This document shows, piece after piece, positions 1 to 7,572 of a DNA stretch of 51,313 nt. The notes below the pieces were generated by a model. It saw nothing but the letters and a program-made list of their open reading frames with translations. It was not told where the DNA came from and did no database searches. This stretch comes from JAZNUH01 sp045592225 (lineage in GTDB: Bacteria > Bacillota > Clostridia > UMGS1883 > UMGS1540): assembly GCA_045592225.1 (NCBI GenBank), contig JAZNUH010000007.1, forward strand, positions 1 through 51,313. Direction: 5' to 3'. Made by a program: the position numbers and the translations under genes. Within the stretch, counting starts at the first letter, position 1, and each line of letters begins with the position of its first letter.

Positions 1-7
1 AAATAAG

Positions 8-37
8 TGTGCAAATTTGTCTTGACAAAAGTGCACA
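8..37. promoter_or_regulatory. Nested inverted repeat upstream of the SLH glycosidase-like gene
   Basis: The outer arms TGTGCA (8-13) and TGCACA (32-37) enclose inner arms TTTGTC (16-21) and GACAAA (24-29), with a symmetric AA/AG internal loop and a 2-nt centre. It ends 20 nt before the ATG at 58. It could be an operator dyad in DNA or a hairpin in the 5' leader. The TTGACA at 22-27 inside it has no matching -10 before the start codon, so I do not call it a promoter. The upstream sequence is outside the window. Confidence 0.5.
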
Positions 38-57
38 AAAGAAAGCGAGGAAACAAA

Positions 58-3000
58 ATGATTAAAAAGTTAGTGGCAGTTTTAGCGGCTTGCATAATGC
101 TGTTTGGCACAGTAACAGTTATGGCTGCTAAAACAGGAGACGTTGTTTTTAACGGCGACTTCGAACTTGGCAGTCTTAGTTGGTCTATGCCTCCCGAAGC
201 ATGTATCGTTTCTGACCAGCATGCATATGATGGCAATTCAATCAGAATAAGATCAACAGGTAATGCATTTGCACACCAGTATATTGACCTTATTGAAGGT
301 GAAGAGTATGAGGTTGTGCTTATGGCAAAAGCATTCGATAATGGCGGTGCTATTGTTAAATTTGAAATGTACCAGGGAAATAACTGGGCAGCAGCTGACG
401 GTACAAACTGGGAAATTACTTCTCAGTGGGGAGAGTACAGCTATAAGTTCACTGTTCCCGCCGGTATTAACAGAGCACAGATGCTTATAAGACTTATCGG
501 CGGTGGTACAGTATATTACGATAATGTAAGAGTTATCGGTGCACTGTCATCCAGACTTGAAAGCGGCACACGCGACAGAGATGCTGAAGCCAATGAAGTG
601 TTCAAGGATGAAAGAGCAAAGTATGCTAAAGCAGAAGATGCTTACGGCAAAAACTTTGTTTATAACGGCGGATTTGAACTGGTTGACACAAACAGCAATC
701 CCGAAGCTATAGAATTTTCCGGCGAATGGGGTGGAAGCGTATCTAAACTGACAGAAAAGCCCCACGGCGGAAACATAGCTCTTCAGCTTACAAGTAATTC
801 CAATGCTCCTGTAAGTGCAACACTGCATTCTGATAAGATTGTTGGTGGCTTCCCTTATCAGCTTAATTTCTTCTATAAGGGTGAAAACACATCCAAGGAT
901 CTTCCCTTCGGATTTGTATTTGAAGGATATACCACAGATAATGCAGATGAGGCAGCAAAACTGTTTACAGCACACACATATGATCTTCCTGCTGTAAGTG
1001 CGTGGACACATGTTACATATAACTTTAATGTTCCCGCAACATGCAGATACATCACATTTTCTCCAGTTGTATATGCTAAAAATGCAACAATGCATGTTGA
1101 TGACATTTCCTTCTATATGACACAGGCACCTGAACTGTTCGAATATGACACAGATCAGATATTCTATTACAGCCATCTTAAGACAGGTATGGCAAAGGTT
1201 ATACTTAAGGATGTATTTGACAACAAAGGCTATACAGCAGACTTTAATCTTTATGACGGAGATAAAGTTATTGTAAGCGCAAAGAATGTAGCTGTCAATG
1301 AAGATAAAGAAGCTAACTGGCTGTTTGACTTAGGTTGGCTTTCTGAAAAAGAAAAAGCATACGTTCTCAAAATGGAAGCAAAGAATGAAAAGGGTGAAGT
1401 TATCAGCAGCTATAGCCAGAACGTTTATAAGTATGACAAACCTGAAGCTATGACAGATAACGGTACATTTGTAGTTGACGGTAAGCCCTACTATCCTGCA
1501 ATTATATACCATGTAGATACAGCTGATAAAATGGAAACAGCTCCCCAGATAGGACTGAACCTTGTACAGGCGGTATATAACGGTTCTGACGGAATTCCCG
1601 GATGGATTCAGATGCTTGATGATTATCACGCAAGAGGATTCAAGTGTGCGATTGTATGTTATTGGGGCATGAAGCACGCAGGTGACCCTGTAAACGTAAA
1701 ACGTGTTTCTGAATTTATCGAGGCAATCAAAGACCATCCTGCAGTATTCTGTTATATGACAATGGACGAACCTATGGGACATTATCCTGATAATGAAGAC
1801 ACTAAAAAGATAATGGAAACAGCTTACACAATGATAAGAAGCATTGACCCCGTTCATCCTATTTATTCATGTGAATCTTCAATCGACCATTATAAAATGG
1901 CATTCAAGTATAATGACGTAGTAGGTATTGACCCCTATCCCGGTTCAGGTAAACCCTTCGAAACACACGTTGCAGATGCAACTGTTATTGCTGAAAATCA
2001 TTCTGACAAGTTTGATAAGGGTATAATCCAGATTCTGCAGACATTCACATATGGTAAGAGACCTTCCGAAACAAATCTGCATTCTATGATGTACCAGTCA
2101 CTCATGGGTGGTGCTGATGCAAATGGTATCTATCCCTGGGTAATGGATAATGCAGAACTTGACGGATATGCACTTCCCGATACAGTATGGTATGGCGTAT
2201 TCGAAGACTTTATGGCAAACGAATATGACGTTACTTGGAAGCACTACGGCAAGACAGGTCAGACAGAATGGTTCTACACAACCAAAGAAAATGACTACTG
2301 GATTGATATGTGGGTTGACGGTAAGGACGTTTACGCAGCAGTTCTCAACCGCCTTGCAGAAGACCAGGTAATAAGCGTTCCCACAACAAGCCAGAACGGA
2401 CTTGTTACACTTGAAAATTATGAAGTAACACCTGCAGACAGCGCACTGACAGCTCCCATTGAAAAGAAAGAAAACAGCATTGATATTACAATGCCTGCAA
2501 GTGCAGCACTTCTCTTTAAGATTACATCCGGCACTGACCTTAGCAAAGTAAGCGAATTCGGTGACCTTGCAACATATGACTGGGCAGCAGAAGCAATTAA
2601 TGCAATGTTCGGCGCAGGCATCGCTAACGACAAGGGTGAATATGTATACGAACCCGGCACACCCATTACAAGAGGCGACTTTGCTATGTACCTTGTAAAT
2701 GCTCTTGGAATTGACGAAAAGGTTGTATTTACCGACAACTTCAAGGATGTTCCTGCTACAGCTGAATACGCAGCAGCAATTGCAGCAGGTAAGAAGGCAG
2801 GTATCTTAAACGGCGTTGGCAACAACTACTACAGCCCTGAACTGCCTATTACAAGACAGGATCTGCTTGTAATCTGTGCACGTGGTATGAGATATATAAA
2901 GAACCTTGCAGAGGCTGACGCAAGCGTTCTGGAATCCTTCTCGGATAAGGCTCTCCTTGCTGACTATGCAGCAGCTGATGTTGCGGCAATGGTTAATGCA

Positions 3001-3105
3001 GGTATTGTTAAGGGTAACGCTGACGGTACAGTTAATCCCCTTGGAAACACAACAAGAGCAGAAGCAGCAATCATTATGAGCAGAATAGTTGAATGGAGTA
3101 AATAA
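58..3105 (+). CDS. Exported SLH-anchored protein with CBM-like modules and a glycoside-hydrolase-like barrel
   Basis: A 1015-residue protein. The ATG at 58 follows an AGG-type ribosome site and opens a signal peptide (MIKK, hydrophobic run, AMA-type cleavage near residue 24); an in-frame GTG at 7 would only prepend a charged stretch. Two beta-sandwich modules begin with the CBM4/9-like phrase 'NGDFELG' / 'NGGFEL' (about residues 25-165 and 200-355). A linker domain follows, then a barrel-like region (about 470-740) starting 'VVDGKPYYPA' and containing MTMDEP, which resembles the acid/base strand of clan GH-A enzymes. Three SLH repeats (about 835-1015, with ITRGDFA, ITRQDLL and TRAEAAI signatures) should bind secondary cell-wall polymer. 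Its likely role is surface glycan binding or cleavage. Family and catalytic activity are inferred; no exact GH family is claimed. It is monocistronic, followed by a terminator. Confidence 0.8.
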   Translation: MIKKLVAVLAACIMLFGTVTVMAAKTGDVVFNGDFELGSLSWSMPPEACIVSDQHAYDGNSIRIRSTGNAFAHQYIDLIEGEEYEVVLMAKAFDNGGAIVKFEMYQGNNWAAADGTNWEITSQWGEYSYKFTVPAGINRAQMLIRLIGGGTVYYDNVRVIGALSSRLESGTRDRDAEANEVFKDERAKYAKAEDAYGKNFVYNGGFELVDTNSNPEAIEFSGEWGGSVSKLTEKPHGGNIALQLTSNSNAPVSATLHSDKIVGGFPYQLNFFYKGENTSKDLPFGFVFEGYTTDNADEAAKLFTAHTYDLPAVSAWTHVTYNFNVPATCRYITFSPVVYAKNATMHVDDISFYMTQAPELFEYDTDQIFYYSHLKTGMAKVILKDVFDNKGYTADFNLYDGDKVIVSAKNVAVNEDKEANWLFDLGWLSEKEKAYVLKMEAKNEKGEVISSYSQNVYKYDKPEAMTDNGTFVVDGKPYYPAIIYHVDTADKMETAPQIGLNLVQAVYNGSDGIPGWIQMLDDYHARGFKCAIVCYWGMKHAGDPVNVKRVSEFIEAIKDHPAVFCYMTMDEPMGHYPDNEDTKKIMETAYTMIRSIDPVHPIYSCESSIDHYKMAFKYNDVVGIDPYPGSGKPFETHVADATVIAENHSDKFDKGIIQILQTFTYGKRPSETNLHSMMYQSLMGGADANGIYPWVMDNAELDGYALPDTVWYGVFEDFMANEYDVTWKHYGKTGQTEWFYTTKENDYWIDMWVDGKDVYAAVLNRLAEDQVISVPTTSQNGLVTLENYEVTPADSALTAPIEKKENSIDITMPASAALLFKITSGTDLSKVSEFGDLATYDWAAEAINAMFGAGIANDKGEYVYEPGTPITRGDFAMYLVNALGIDEKVVFTDNFKDVPATAEYAAAIAAGKKAGILNGVGNNYYSPELPITRQDLLVICARGMRYIKNLAEADASVLESFSDKALLADYAAADVAAMVNAGIVKGNADGTVNPLGNTTRAEAAIIMSRIVEWSK

Positions 3106-3117
3106 TTCTGTTTTTAC

Positions 3118-3155
3118 AGACCCCCGACAGTATTTGTGGGGGATCTACTTTTTTT
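3118..3155 (+). terminator. Rho-independent terminator after the SLH glycosidase-like gene
   Basis: The stem AGACCCCC (3118-3125) pairs with GGGGGATCT (3138-3146) with one bulged A, and is followed by a seven-T run at 3149-3155. Confidence 0.8.
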
Positions 3156-3175
3156 GATATAAAACAACAAATAAA

Positions 3176-3204
3176 TTGACATCCTTTTTGTCTGGTGTTA
3201 TACT
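3176..3204 (+). promoter_or_regulatory. Sigma-A promoter of the iorAB operon
   Basis: TTGACA (3176-3181), a 17-nt spacer and TATACT (3199-3204), with an extended -10 TG at 3196-3197. The start codon is about 50 nt downstream of the expected transcription start. Confidence 0.8.
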
Positions 3205-3261
3205 TATATAGTTAGGATACTGACTTTAAATTATATATAAAAGATAAGGGTGAGTTTATTT

Positions 3262-4992
3262 ATGAAAAAATTAATGCTGGGTAACGAAGCAGTTGCCCGC
3301 GGCGCCTTTGAAGCAGGTGTAAAGGTTTTTGCATCCTATCCCGGTACCCCCAGTACCGAGATTACAGAGTTTGCCGCAAAATACGAAGAAATGTATGCTG
3401 AATGGGCTCCTAATGAAAAGGTGGCACTCGAGGTTGCAATCGGCTCAAGTATTGAGGGCGCAAGAAGTGTTTCGTGTATGAAGCATGTAGGTCTTAACGT
3501 TGCAGCTGACCCGCTTTATACTGTGTCATACACAGGCGTAAACGGCGGACTTGTAATATGTGTAGCCGATGACCCCGGTATGCACAGTTCGCAGAACGAG
3601 CAGGACAGTCGCCATCACGCAATGGCATCCAAAACAGTTATGCTCGAACCTGCTGACAGCGCAGAATGCAAGGAGTTTACAAAACGTGCCTTTGAACTCA
3701 GCGAAAAGTACGACACTCCTGTTATTTTAAGACTTACAACCAGAGTTGCTCATTCACAGAGTATGGTTGAACTTTGCGACAGAGTTGAAATCCCAAATAA
3801 GGAATATAAAAAGGACGCAATGAAATACGTTATGATGCCTGCAATGGCAAGGGGAAGACACGTTTTCGTTGAGGACAGAATAAACAAGCTTGTAGAGCTT
3901 GCTGAAACAGATGAATTCAATAAGATTGAATATGGCGACAAGAGTATTGGTATTATTACATCGGGTATTTCATATCAGTACGCAAAGGAAGCAATGCCCG
4001 AAGTAAGCTTTTTAAAGCTGGGTATGGTTTATCCTCTGCCCATAGAAAAAATAAAAGAATTTGCCAAAAATGTTGACAAGCTCTATGTTGTTGAAGAACT
4101 TGACCCCATCTTTGAAACACATATAAAATCACTTGGTATTGAAGTTATCGGTAAAGATGTTTTGCCTATGGTTGGCGAATATTCATCCGATATAGTTGCG
4201 CAGAAGGTAGGGGGCAAGGCACACAAGGAAATAATTACTGCTGATGAACCTATTTCAGGCAGACCTCCTGTGCTTTGTGCAGGCTGTCCTCACCGTGGAA
4301 TGCACTATGTTCTTAAAAAACTCGGTCTTCGCGTTTCAGGTGACATAGGCTGTTATACTCTCGGTGCTCTTGCACCTCTGCAGAGCATTGACGCCTGTGT
4401 ATGTATGGGCGCAAGCGTAAGTATGGCTCACGGTATGGAAATGGCAGGCGGAAGAGATGTTGCAGGTAAAACAGTTGCAATCATTGGTGACTCCACATTT
4501 ATGCATTCCGGTATGACAGGTCTTGTTGACATTGTATATAATAAGGGTACATCCACCGTTATTATACTTGATAACTCGATTACAGGTATGACAGGACATC
4601 AGGATAACCCCACAACAGGTAAGACTCTCAAGGGTGAAGCAACGCGTCAGGTTGACCTTGTTGCCCTTTGTAAGGCACTTGGTGTTGAACGCGTAACTGT
4701 TGCCGACCCATTTGATGTAGATAACTTTGAAAAGGTAGTTAAAACTGAAATTGCAACAGACGAACCCTCTGTTATAATTGCACAGAGACCTTGTGCACTC
4801 TTAAAGACTGTTAAATACACAGGCAAAATTAAGATAAACGAGGACAAGTGCAAAAAGTGTAAAATGTGTATGAAGATAGGATGCCCCGCTCTAAGCTTTA
4901 AGGACGGCGTTATTGTTGACACAACACAGTGTAACGGATGCGGACTTTGCATGAACGTATGTAAATTTGGTGCTATGGAGAAGGAGGAGTAA
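3262..4992 (+). CDS. iorA: Indolepyruvate:ferredoxin oxidoreductase, alpha subunit
   Basis: With IorB, this oxidises aryl-pyruvates (indolepyruvate, phenylpyruvate) plus CoA to aryl-acetyl-CoA and reduced ferredoxin, in aromatic amino-acid fermentation. The 576-residue protein starts MKKLMLGNEAVARG, typical of the family. I prefer ATG 3262 over the in-frame GTG at 3250 because AAGGGTGAG (3246-3254), which contains that GTG, is a well-spaced ribosome site for 3262. The N-terminal pyruvate-oxidoreductase domain contains 'SYPGTPSTEI'. The TPP-binding domain has GDIGCYTLGAL and GDSTFMHSGMTG. Two 4Fe-4S motifs lie at the C-terminus: CKKCKMCMKIGCP near 530 and CNGCGLCMNVCKF near 557. It is the first gene of a three-gene operon. 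Confidence 0.95.
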   Translation: MKKLMLGNEAVARGAFEAGVKVFASYPGTPSTEITEFAAKYEEMYAEWAPNEKVALEVAIGSSIEGARSVSCMKHVGLNVAADPLYTVSYTGVNGGLVICVADDPGMHSSQNEQDSRHHAMASKTVMLEPADSAECKEFTKRAFELSEKYDTPVILRLTTRVAHSQSMVELCDRVEIPNKEYKKDAMKYVMMPAMARGRHVFVEDRINKLVELAETDEFNKIEYGDKSIGIITSGISYQYAKEAMPEVSFLKLGMVYPLPIEKIKEFAKNVDKLYVVEELDPIFETHIKSLGIEVIGKDVLPMVGEYSSDIVAQKVGGKAHKEIITADEPISGRPPVLCAGCPHRGMHYVLKKLGLRVSGDIGCYTLGALAPLQSIDACVCMGASVSMAHGMEMAGGRDVAGKTVAIIGDSTFMHSGMTGLVDIVYNKGTSTVIILDNSITGMTGHQDNPTTGKTLKGEATRQVDLVALCKALGVERVTVADPFDVDNFEKVVKTEIATDEPSVIIAQRPCALLKTVKYTGKIKINEDKCKKCKMCMKIGCPALSFKDGVIVDTTQCNGCGLCMNVCKFGAMEKEE

Positions 4993-4994
4993 AA

Positions 4995-5567
4995 ATGACT
5001 ACTAATATTTTAATTGCAGGTGTAGGCGGTCAGGGAACACTCCTTGCCAGCAGAATTATAGGTAACGTTGCAACTGATTTAGGCTATGAAGTAAAGGTTT
5101 CGGAAGTACACGGTATGTCACAGCGCGGAGGTAGCGTTGTAACATACGTTAAGTACGGTGATAAGGTTCATTCTCCGATAATAGGGGAGGGTGATGCGGA
5201 TATTATCCTTGCATTTGAAGAACTCGAAGCCTACAGATACCTGCCTTACCTTAAAAAAGGCGGAAAGCTTTTGGTTAATACACAGAAAATGGATCCCTTA
5301 CCTGTTATTCTGGGTAATGCAACCTACCCTGAAAACATTGTAGAAAAGATTAAGGATAAGGGTGTTGATATAATTGCTATAGACGCACTTTCTCTTGCAC
5401 AGCAGGCAGGAAATGACAGAGCAGTAAATGTTGTTCTTCTGGGTGTTTTAGCAGCTAACACAGATATCAAAAAAGAGGTATTTGTAAACAGCGTTCACAA
5501 TACTGTACCTGCAAAGTTCCTGGATGTTAATCTTAAGGCATTTGACCTTGGTTATTCAGCGGTGTAA
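4995..5567 (+). CDS. iorB: Indolepyruvate:ferredoxin oxidoreductase, beta subunit
   Basis: A 190-residue partner of IorA. It carries the pyruvate-oxidoreductase gamma-type domain, beginning with the glycine-rich GVGGQGTLLASRI (residues 9-21) and followed by SEVHGMSQRGG, both family hallmarks. It starts 2 nt after the iorA stop, and the ribosome site AAGGAGGA sits in the end of iorA, so the two subunits are likely translated in step. Length is normal for stand-alone IorB. Confidence 0.95.
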   Translation: MTTNILIAGVGGQGTLLASRIIGNVATDLGYEVKVSEVHGMSQRGGSVVTYVKYGDKVHSPIIGEGDADIILAFEELEAYRYLPYLKKGGKLLVNTQKMDPLPVILGNATYPENIVEKIKDKGVDIIAIDALSLAQQAGNDRAVNVVLLGVLAANTDIKKEVFVNSVHNTVPAKFLDVNLKAFDLGYSAV

Positions 5568-5579
5568 GGCGGTACGGAA

Positions 5580-6779
5580 ATGGAAAACATATTACAAAAG
5601 CAGTTTGAAATTATAGACGGTATTGCTCTTAAAAATCAGGAAAAGGTATTGAATGCCTTTCGTGAATTTAAGGTAAGCGAGGCGCATTTTGCACCCACAT
5701 CGGGATATGGATATGATGATTTGGGAAGAGATACTCTGGATAAGATTTACGCGTCTGTATTTGGCAGTGAAGCCGCTCTTGTAAGGCACAACTTTGTGTC
5801 GGGTACACACGCGCTTACTGTAATGCTTTTCTCGGTTTTAAGACCGGGGGATACCCTGCTTGCAGCAACAGGCAAGCCTTATGACACTCTTGAAAATGTT
5901 ATAGGCATAAACAAAAAAAGCGGAACAACCCTTGCTGATTTCGGGGTATCTTATGCACAGGCAGACCTTAAAGAGGGCAGACCTGATTATGACGAGATAA
6001 AAAAACAGCTGAACAGTAAAAATGTAAAGGCTGTGCTTATACAGAGGTCCAAAGGCTATGATTGGCGTCCATCACTTTGTATGGAGGATATGGAAAAGCT
6101 TATTTCTTTCATAAAGAGTGAGAAACCCGATACCATTGTGCTTGTTGACAACTGCTACGGAGAATTTGTAGAGGAGATAGAGCCTACTGCCGTAGGTGCT
6201 GATCTTATGGCGGGTTCACTTATAAAAAATCCGGGAGGCGGTCTGGCACAGACAGGCGGTTATATAGCGGGAAAGGAAGAATATGTGCGCCTTGCGGCAG
6301 ATTTTCTTACTGCACCGGGAATAGGTCTTGAATGTGGCGCAAATCTCGGCACAGTAAAGGCTATGTATCAGGGCTTTTTTATGGCACCCCATACTGTAGC
6401 CTGTGCAGTTAAAACAGCGGTATTCTGTGCTGCAGAGATGCAAAAGCTCGGCTATGAGGTTTCGCCTTTACCTGAAGATAAAAGGACAGACATAATTCAG
6501 GCGGTAAAGCTTGGAAATGCCGATAAGGTTATTAAATTCTGTCAGGGGATACAGGCGGCATCGCCGGTTGATTCCTTTGTAACTCCAACACCATGGGATA
6601 TGCCGGGATACACCTCGCAGGTTATTATGGCAGCAGGTACATTTACTTCAGGCGCATCAATAGAAATAAGTGCAGATGCTCCCATTCGCGAACCCTATGT
6701 AGTATATCTGCAGGGTGGACTTACTTATGAAGCAGGAAAGCTCGCGGTAATGTCTGCAATAAAAAGCATTGAAAAATAA
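5580..6779 (+). CDS. PLP-dependent methionine gamma-lyase family protein (YnbB/'aluminium resistance' type)
   Basis: A 399-residue fold-type I PLP enzyme, 12 nt behind iorB in the same operon. It shows the family's opening FAPTSGYGYDD, the phrase HNFVSGTHAL, a VDNCYGEF strand that should carry the PLP-ring aspartate, and a likely Schiff-base lysine K216 in GSLIKNPGG. Relatives are annotated as methionine gamma-lyase family or, historically, aluminium resistance proteins; the true substrate is not settled. Next to iorAB it may supply or process 2-oxo acids from amino acids. That link rests on position only. The ribosome site (GGCGGTACGGAA) is weak, consistent with translational coupling. Confidence 0.85.
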   Translation: MENILQKQFEIIDGIALKNQEKVLNAFREFKVSEAHFAPTSGYGYDDLGRDTLDKIYASVFGSEAALVRHNFVSGTHALTVMLFSVLRPGDTLLAATGKPYDTLENVIGINKKSGTTLADFGVSYAQADLKEGRPDYDEIKKQLNSKNVKAVLIQRSKGYDWRPSLCMEDMEKLISFIKSEKPDTIVLVDNCYGEFVEEIEPTAVGADLMAGSLIKNPGGGLAQTGGYIAGKEEYVRLAADFLTAPGIGLECGANLGTVKAMYQGFFMAPHTVACAVKTAVFCAAEMQKLGYEVSPLPEDKRTDIIQAVKLGNADKVIKFCQGIQAASPVDSFVTPTPWDMPGYTSQVIMAAGTFTSGASIEISADAPIREPYVVYLQGGLTYEAGKLAVMSAIKSIEK

Positions 6780-6791
6780 GTTATGTAAATT

Positions 6792-6824
6792 AAAAAGAGT
6801 AGCCTGTGAATGGCTGCTCTTTTT
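6792..6824 (+). terminator. Rho-independent terminator of the iorAB operon
   Basis: AAAAAGAGTAGCC pairs with GGCTGCTCTTTTT through one T-G wobble, with the loop TGTGAAT. The T-run is part of the 3' arm. Confidence 0.85.
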
Positions 6825-6860
6825 GTAAATAAAAAGTAATATAATTTTGGGAAAAATATA

Positions 6861-6889
6861 TTGACATTAGGGATAGAAGGTGCTATAAT
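6861..6889 (+). promoter_or_regulatory. Strong extended -10 sigma-A promoter of the small RNA
   Basis: Consensus TTGACA (6861-6866), a 17-nt spacer, and consensus TATAAT (6884-6889) preceded by TG at 6881-6882. No start codon with a ribosome site follows, so it appears to drive a non-coding transcript starting near 6896. Confidence 0.88.
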
Positions 6890-6895
6890 CTGCCT

Positions 6896-7061
6896 GTACA
6901 ATTAAGTGGTCAGACTGATTAATTGTACACGGAGTAGCATCCCCTACCTAAAAAAAACACGGCGACAGTTGTTATCATGTTGCTGCTCCACGTAAAACAC
7001 CTTTTGCAACTGTCGCTTGGTTTGAAAATTTTAATCCACAGTGTTTACTGTGGATTTTTTT
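6896..7061 (+). ncRNA. Candidate structured small RNA with an interleaved (pseudoknot) fold
   Basis: About 165 nt between a consensus promoter and a U-tract terminator, without a convincing reading frame. A 5' hairpin pairs TGTACAATTAA (6895-6905) with TTAATTGTACA (6919-6929), 11 bp. Helix A pairs GGAGTAGCA (6931-6939) with TGCTGCTCC (6981-6989), 9 bp with one wobble. Helix B pairs GCGACAGTTG (6962-6971) with CAACTGTCGC (7007-7016), 10 perfect bp. The order A-B-A'-B' is that of an H-type pseudoknot, or of two alternative folds. An A-rich linker (about 6950-6957) lies between A and B. It does not resemble tmRNA, RNase P, SRP RNA or 6S RNA as I know them. It may belong to an Rfam family that I cannot recognise by eye. 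Confidence 0.7.
7033..7061 (+). terminator. Rho-independent terminator of the small RNA
   Basis: AATCCACAG (7033-7041), loop TGTTTA, and CTGTGGATT (7048-7056) form a perfect 9-bp stem that runs into seven T (7055-7061). Confidence 0.92.
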
Positions 7062-7104
7062 GTTTATCAAAAAGATGGTGGTACCTTAATTAGTTGCAAA
7101 AAAA

Positions 7105-7279
7105 GAACGCAATTTGCGTTCATGCACCATCGGGGACGACGCATATGCTCCGCATCTGCCTTGCTCGTCGACCCAAATGCTTTGCATTTCGGTACCCGAC
7201 TCACACCGCTCGCCTAAAAACAATTATTAATCGTCTTATTAACGGCTCGCGCCCTCTCAGGGTTCGAGTCCCCTTGAAT
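7105..7279. repeat. Hairpin-rich island with tRNA-derived fragments
   Basis: Small palindromes with 3-nt loops are packed here: GAACGCA/TGCGTTC (7105-7121), ATGC/GCAT (7145-7155) and AAATGC/GCATTT (7175-7189). A longer pairing joins GACGA (7135-7139) to TCGTC (7165-7169). TGCACCATCGGGGAC (7123-7137) copies the 3' end of the neighbouring tRNA-Lys (7325-7339) in the same orientation with one mismatch. GGGTTCGAGTCCCC (7260-7273) is a T-loop-like sequence on the + strand, a perfect inverted copy of 7334-7347. A 64-codon open frame at 7094-7288 has no ribosome site and no protein-like composition, so I do not call a gene. Confidence 0.6.
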
Positions 7280-7286
7280 AAACAAT

Positions 7287-7319
7287 AAAAAAACGAAACC
7301 ACAAAAATGCGATTTCGTT
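7287..7319 (-). terminator. Terminator of tRNA-Lys
   Basis: Read on the minus strand, AACGAAATCGC pairs with GTGGTTTCGTT (11 bp with wobbles), followed by a T-run (complement of the A-run 7287-7293). It starts 3 nt after the CCA end of the tRNA. Confidence 0.8.
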
Positions 7320-7321
7320 AT

Positions 7322-7397
7322 TGGTGCGCCATCGGGGACTCGAACCCAGGACCCACTGATTAAGAGTCAGTTGCTCTACCAACTGAGCTAATGGCGC
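7322..7397 (-). tRNA. tRNA-Lys (anticodon CTT)
   Basis: 76 nt including an encoded CCA. The acceptor arm GCGCCAT/ATGGCGC is perfect. The D arm is GCTCAGTTGGTAGAGC. The anticodon loop CTCTTAA sits in the stem ACTGA/TCAGT, giving CTT. The T arm is CTGGG-TTCGAGT-CCCCG, with one U-C mismatch at the second pair. It has its own promoter (7418-7446) and terminator. Confidence 0.95.
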
Positions 7398-7417
7398 GTG
7401 TTTTCCTCACTTGCAAT

Positions 7418-7446
7418 ATGATAACACAAAAGGCCTTTAATGTCAA
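7418..7446 (-). promoter_or_regulatory. Promoter of tRNA-Lys
   Basis: On the minus strand TTGACA (7446-7441), a 17-nt spacer and TATCAT (7423-7418) with an extended TG. The mature tRNA begins about 20 nt downstream. Confidence 0.8.
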
Positions 7447-7572
7447 GGATTTTTTGAAAATAATTTTAAAATTTTTCTCTTTTTTTAGTACATAACATAT
7501 TTTTTTATAATTTGTCCTTCTTTTGTAATTTTTGCTGACAAGCCTCCGTATATTAAAAAAGAGGTGATAGTT

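Noticed and set aside
547..1176. 209-codon open frame on the minus strand inside the SLH glycosidase-like gene
   Set aside because: It is antisense to a gene with a signal peptide, clear domains and biased codons. It has no ribosome site and a cysteine/isoleucine-rich composition typical of shadow frames.
3250..3261. GTG at 3250 as start of iorA
   Set aside because: That GTG lies within the best ribosome site for ATG 3262, and family members begin at the MKKLMLGNEA position.
6896..7061. 6S RNA, SRP RNA or a riboswitch
   Set aside because: No single long rod with a central bubble, no SRP GGAA/GCAG apical loop, and no downstream gene before the terminator and the tRNA region. A formal Rfam search was not possible.
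7094..7288. 64-codon frame across the hairpin island
   Set aside because: The DNA is palindromes and tRNA fragments; no ribosome site and no protein-like pattern.
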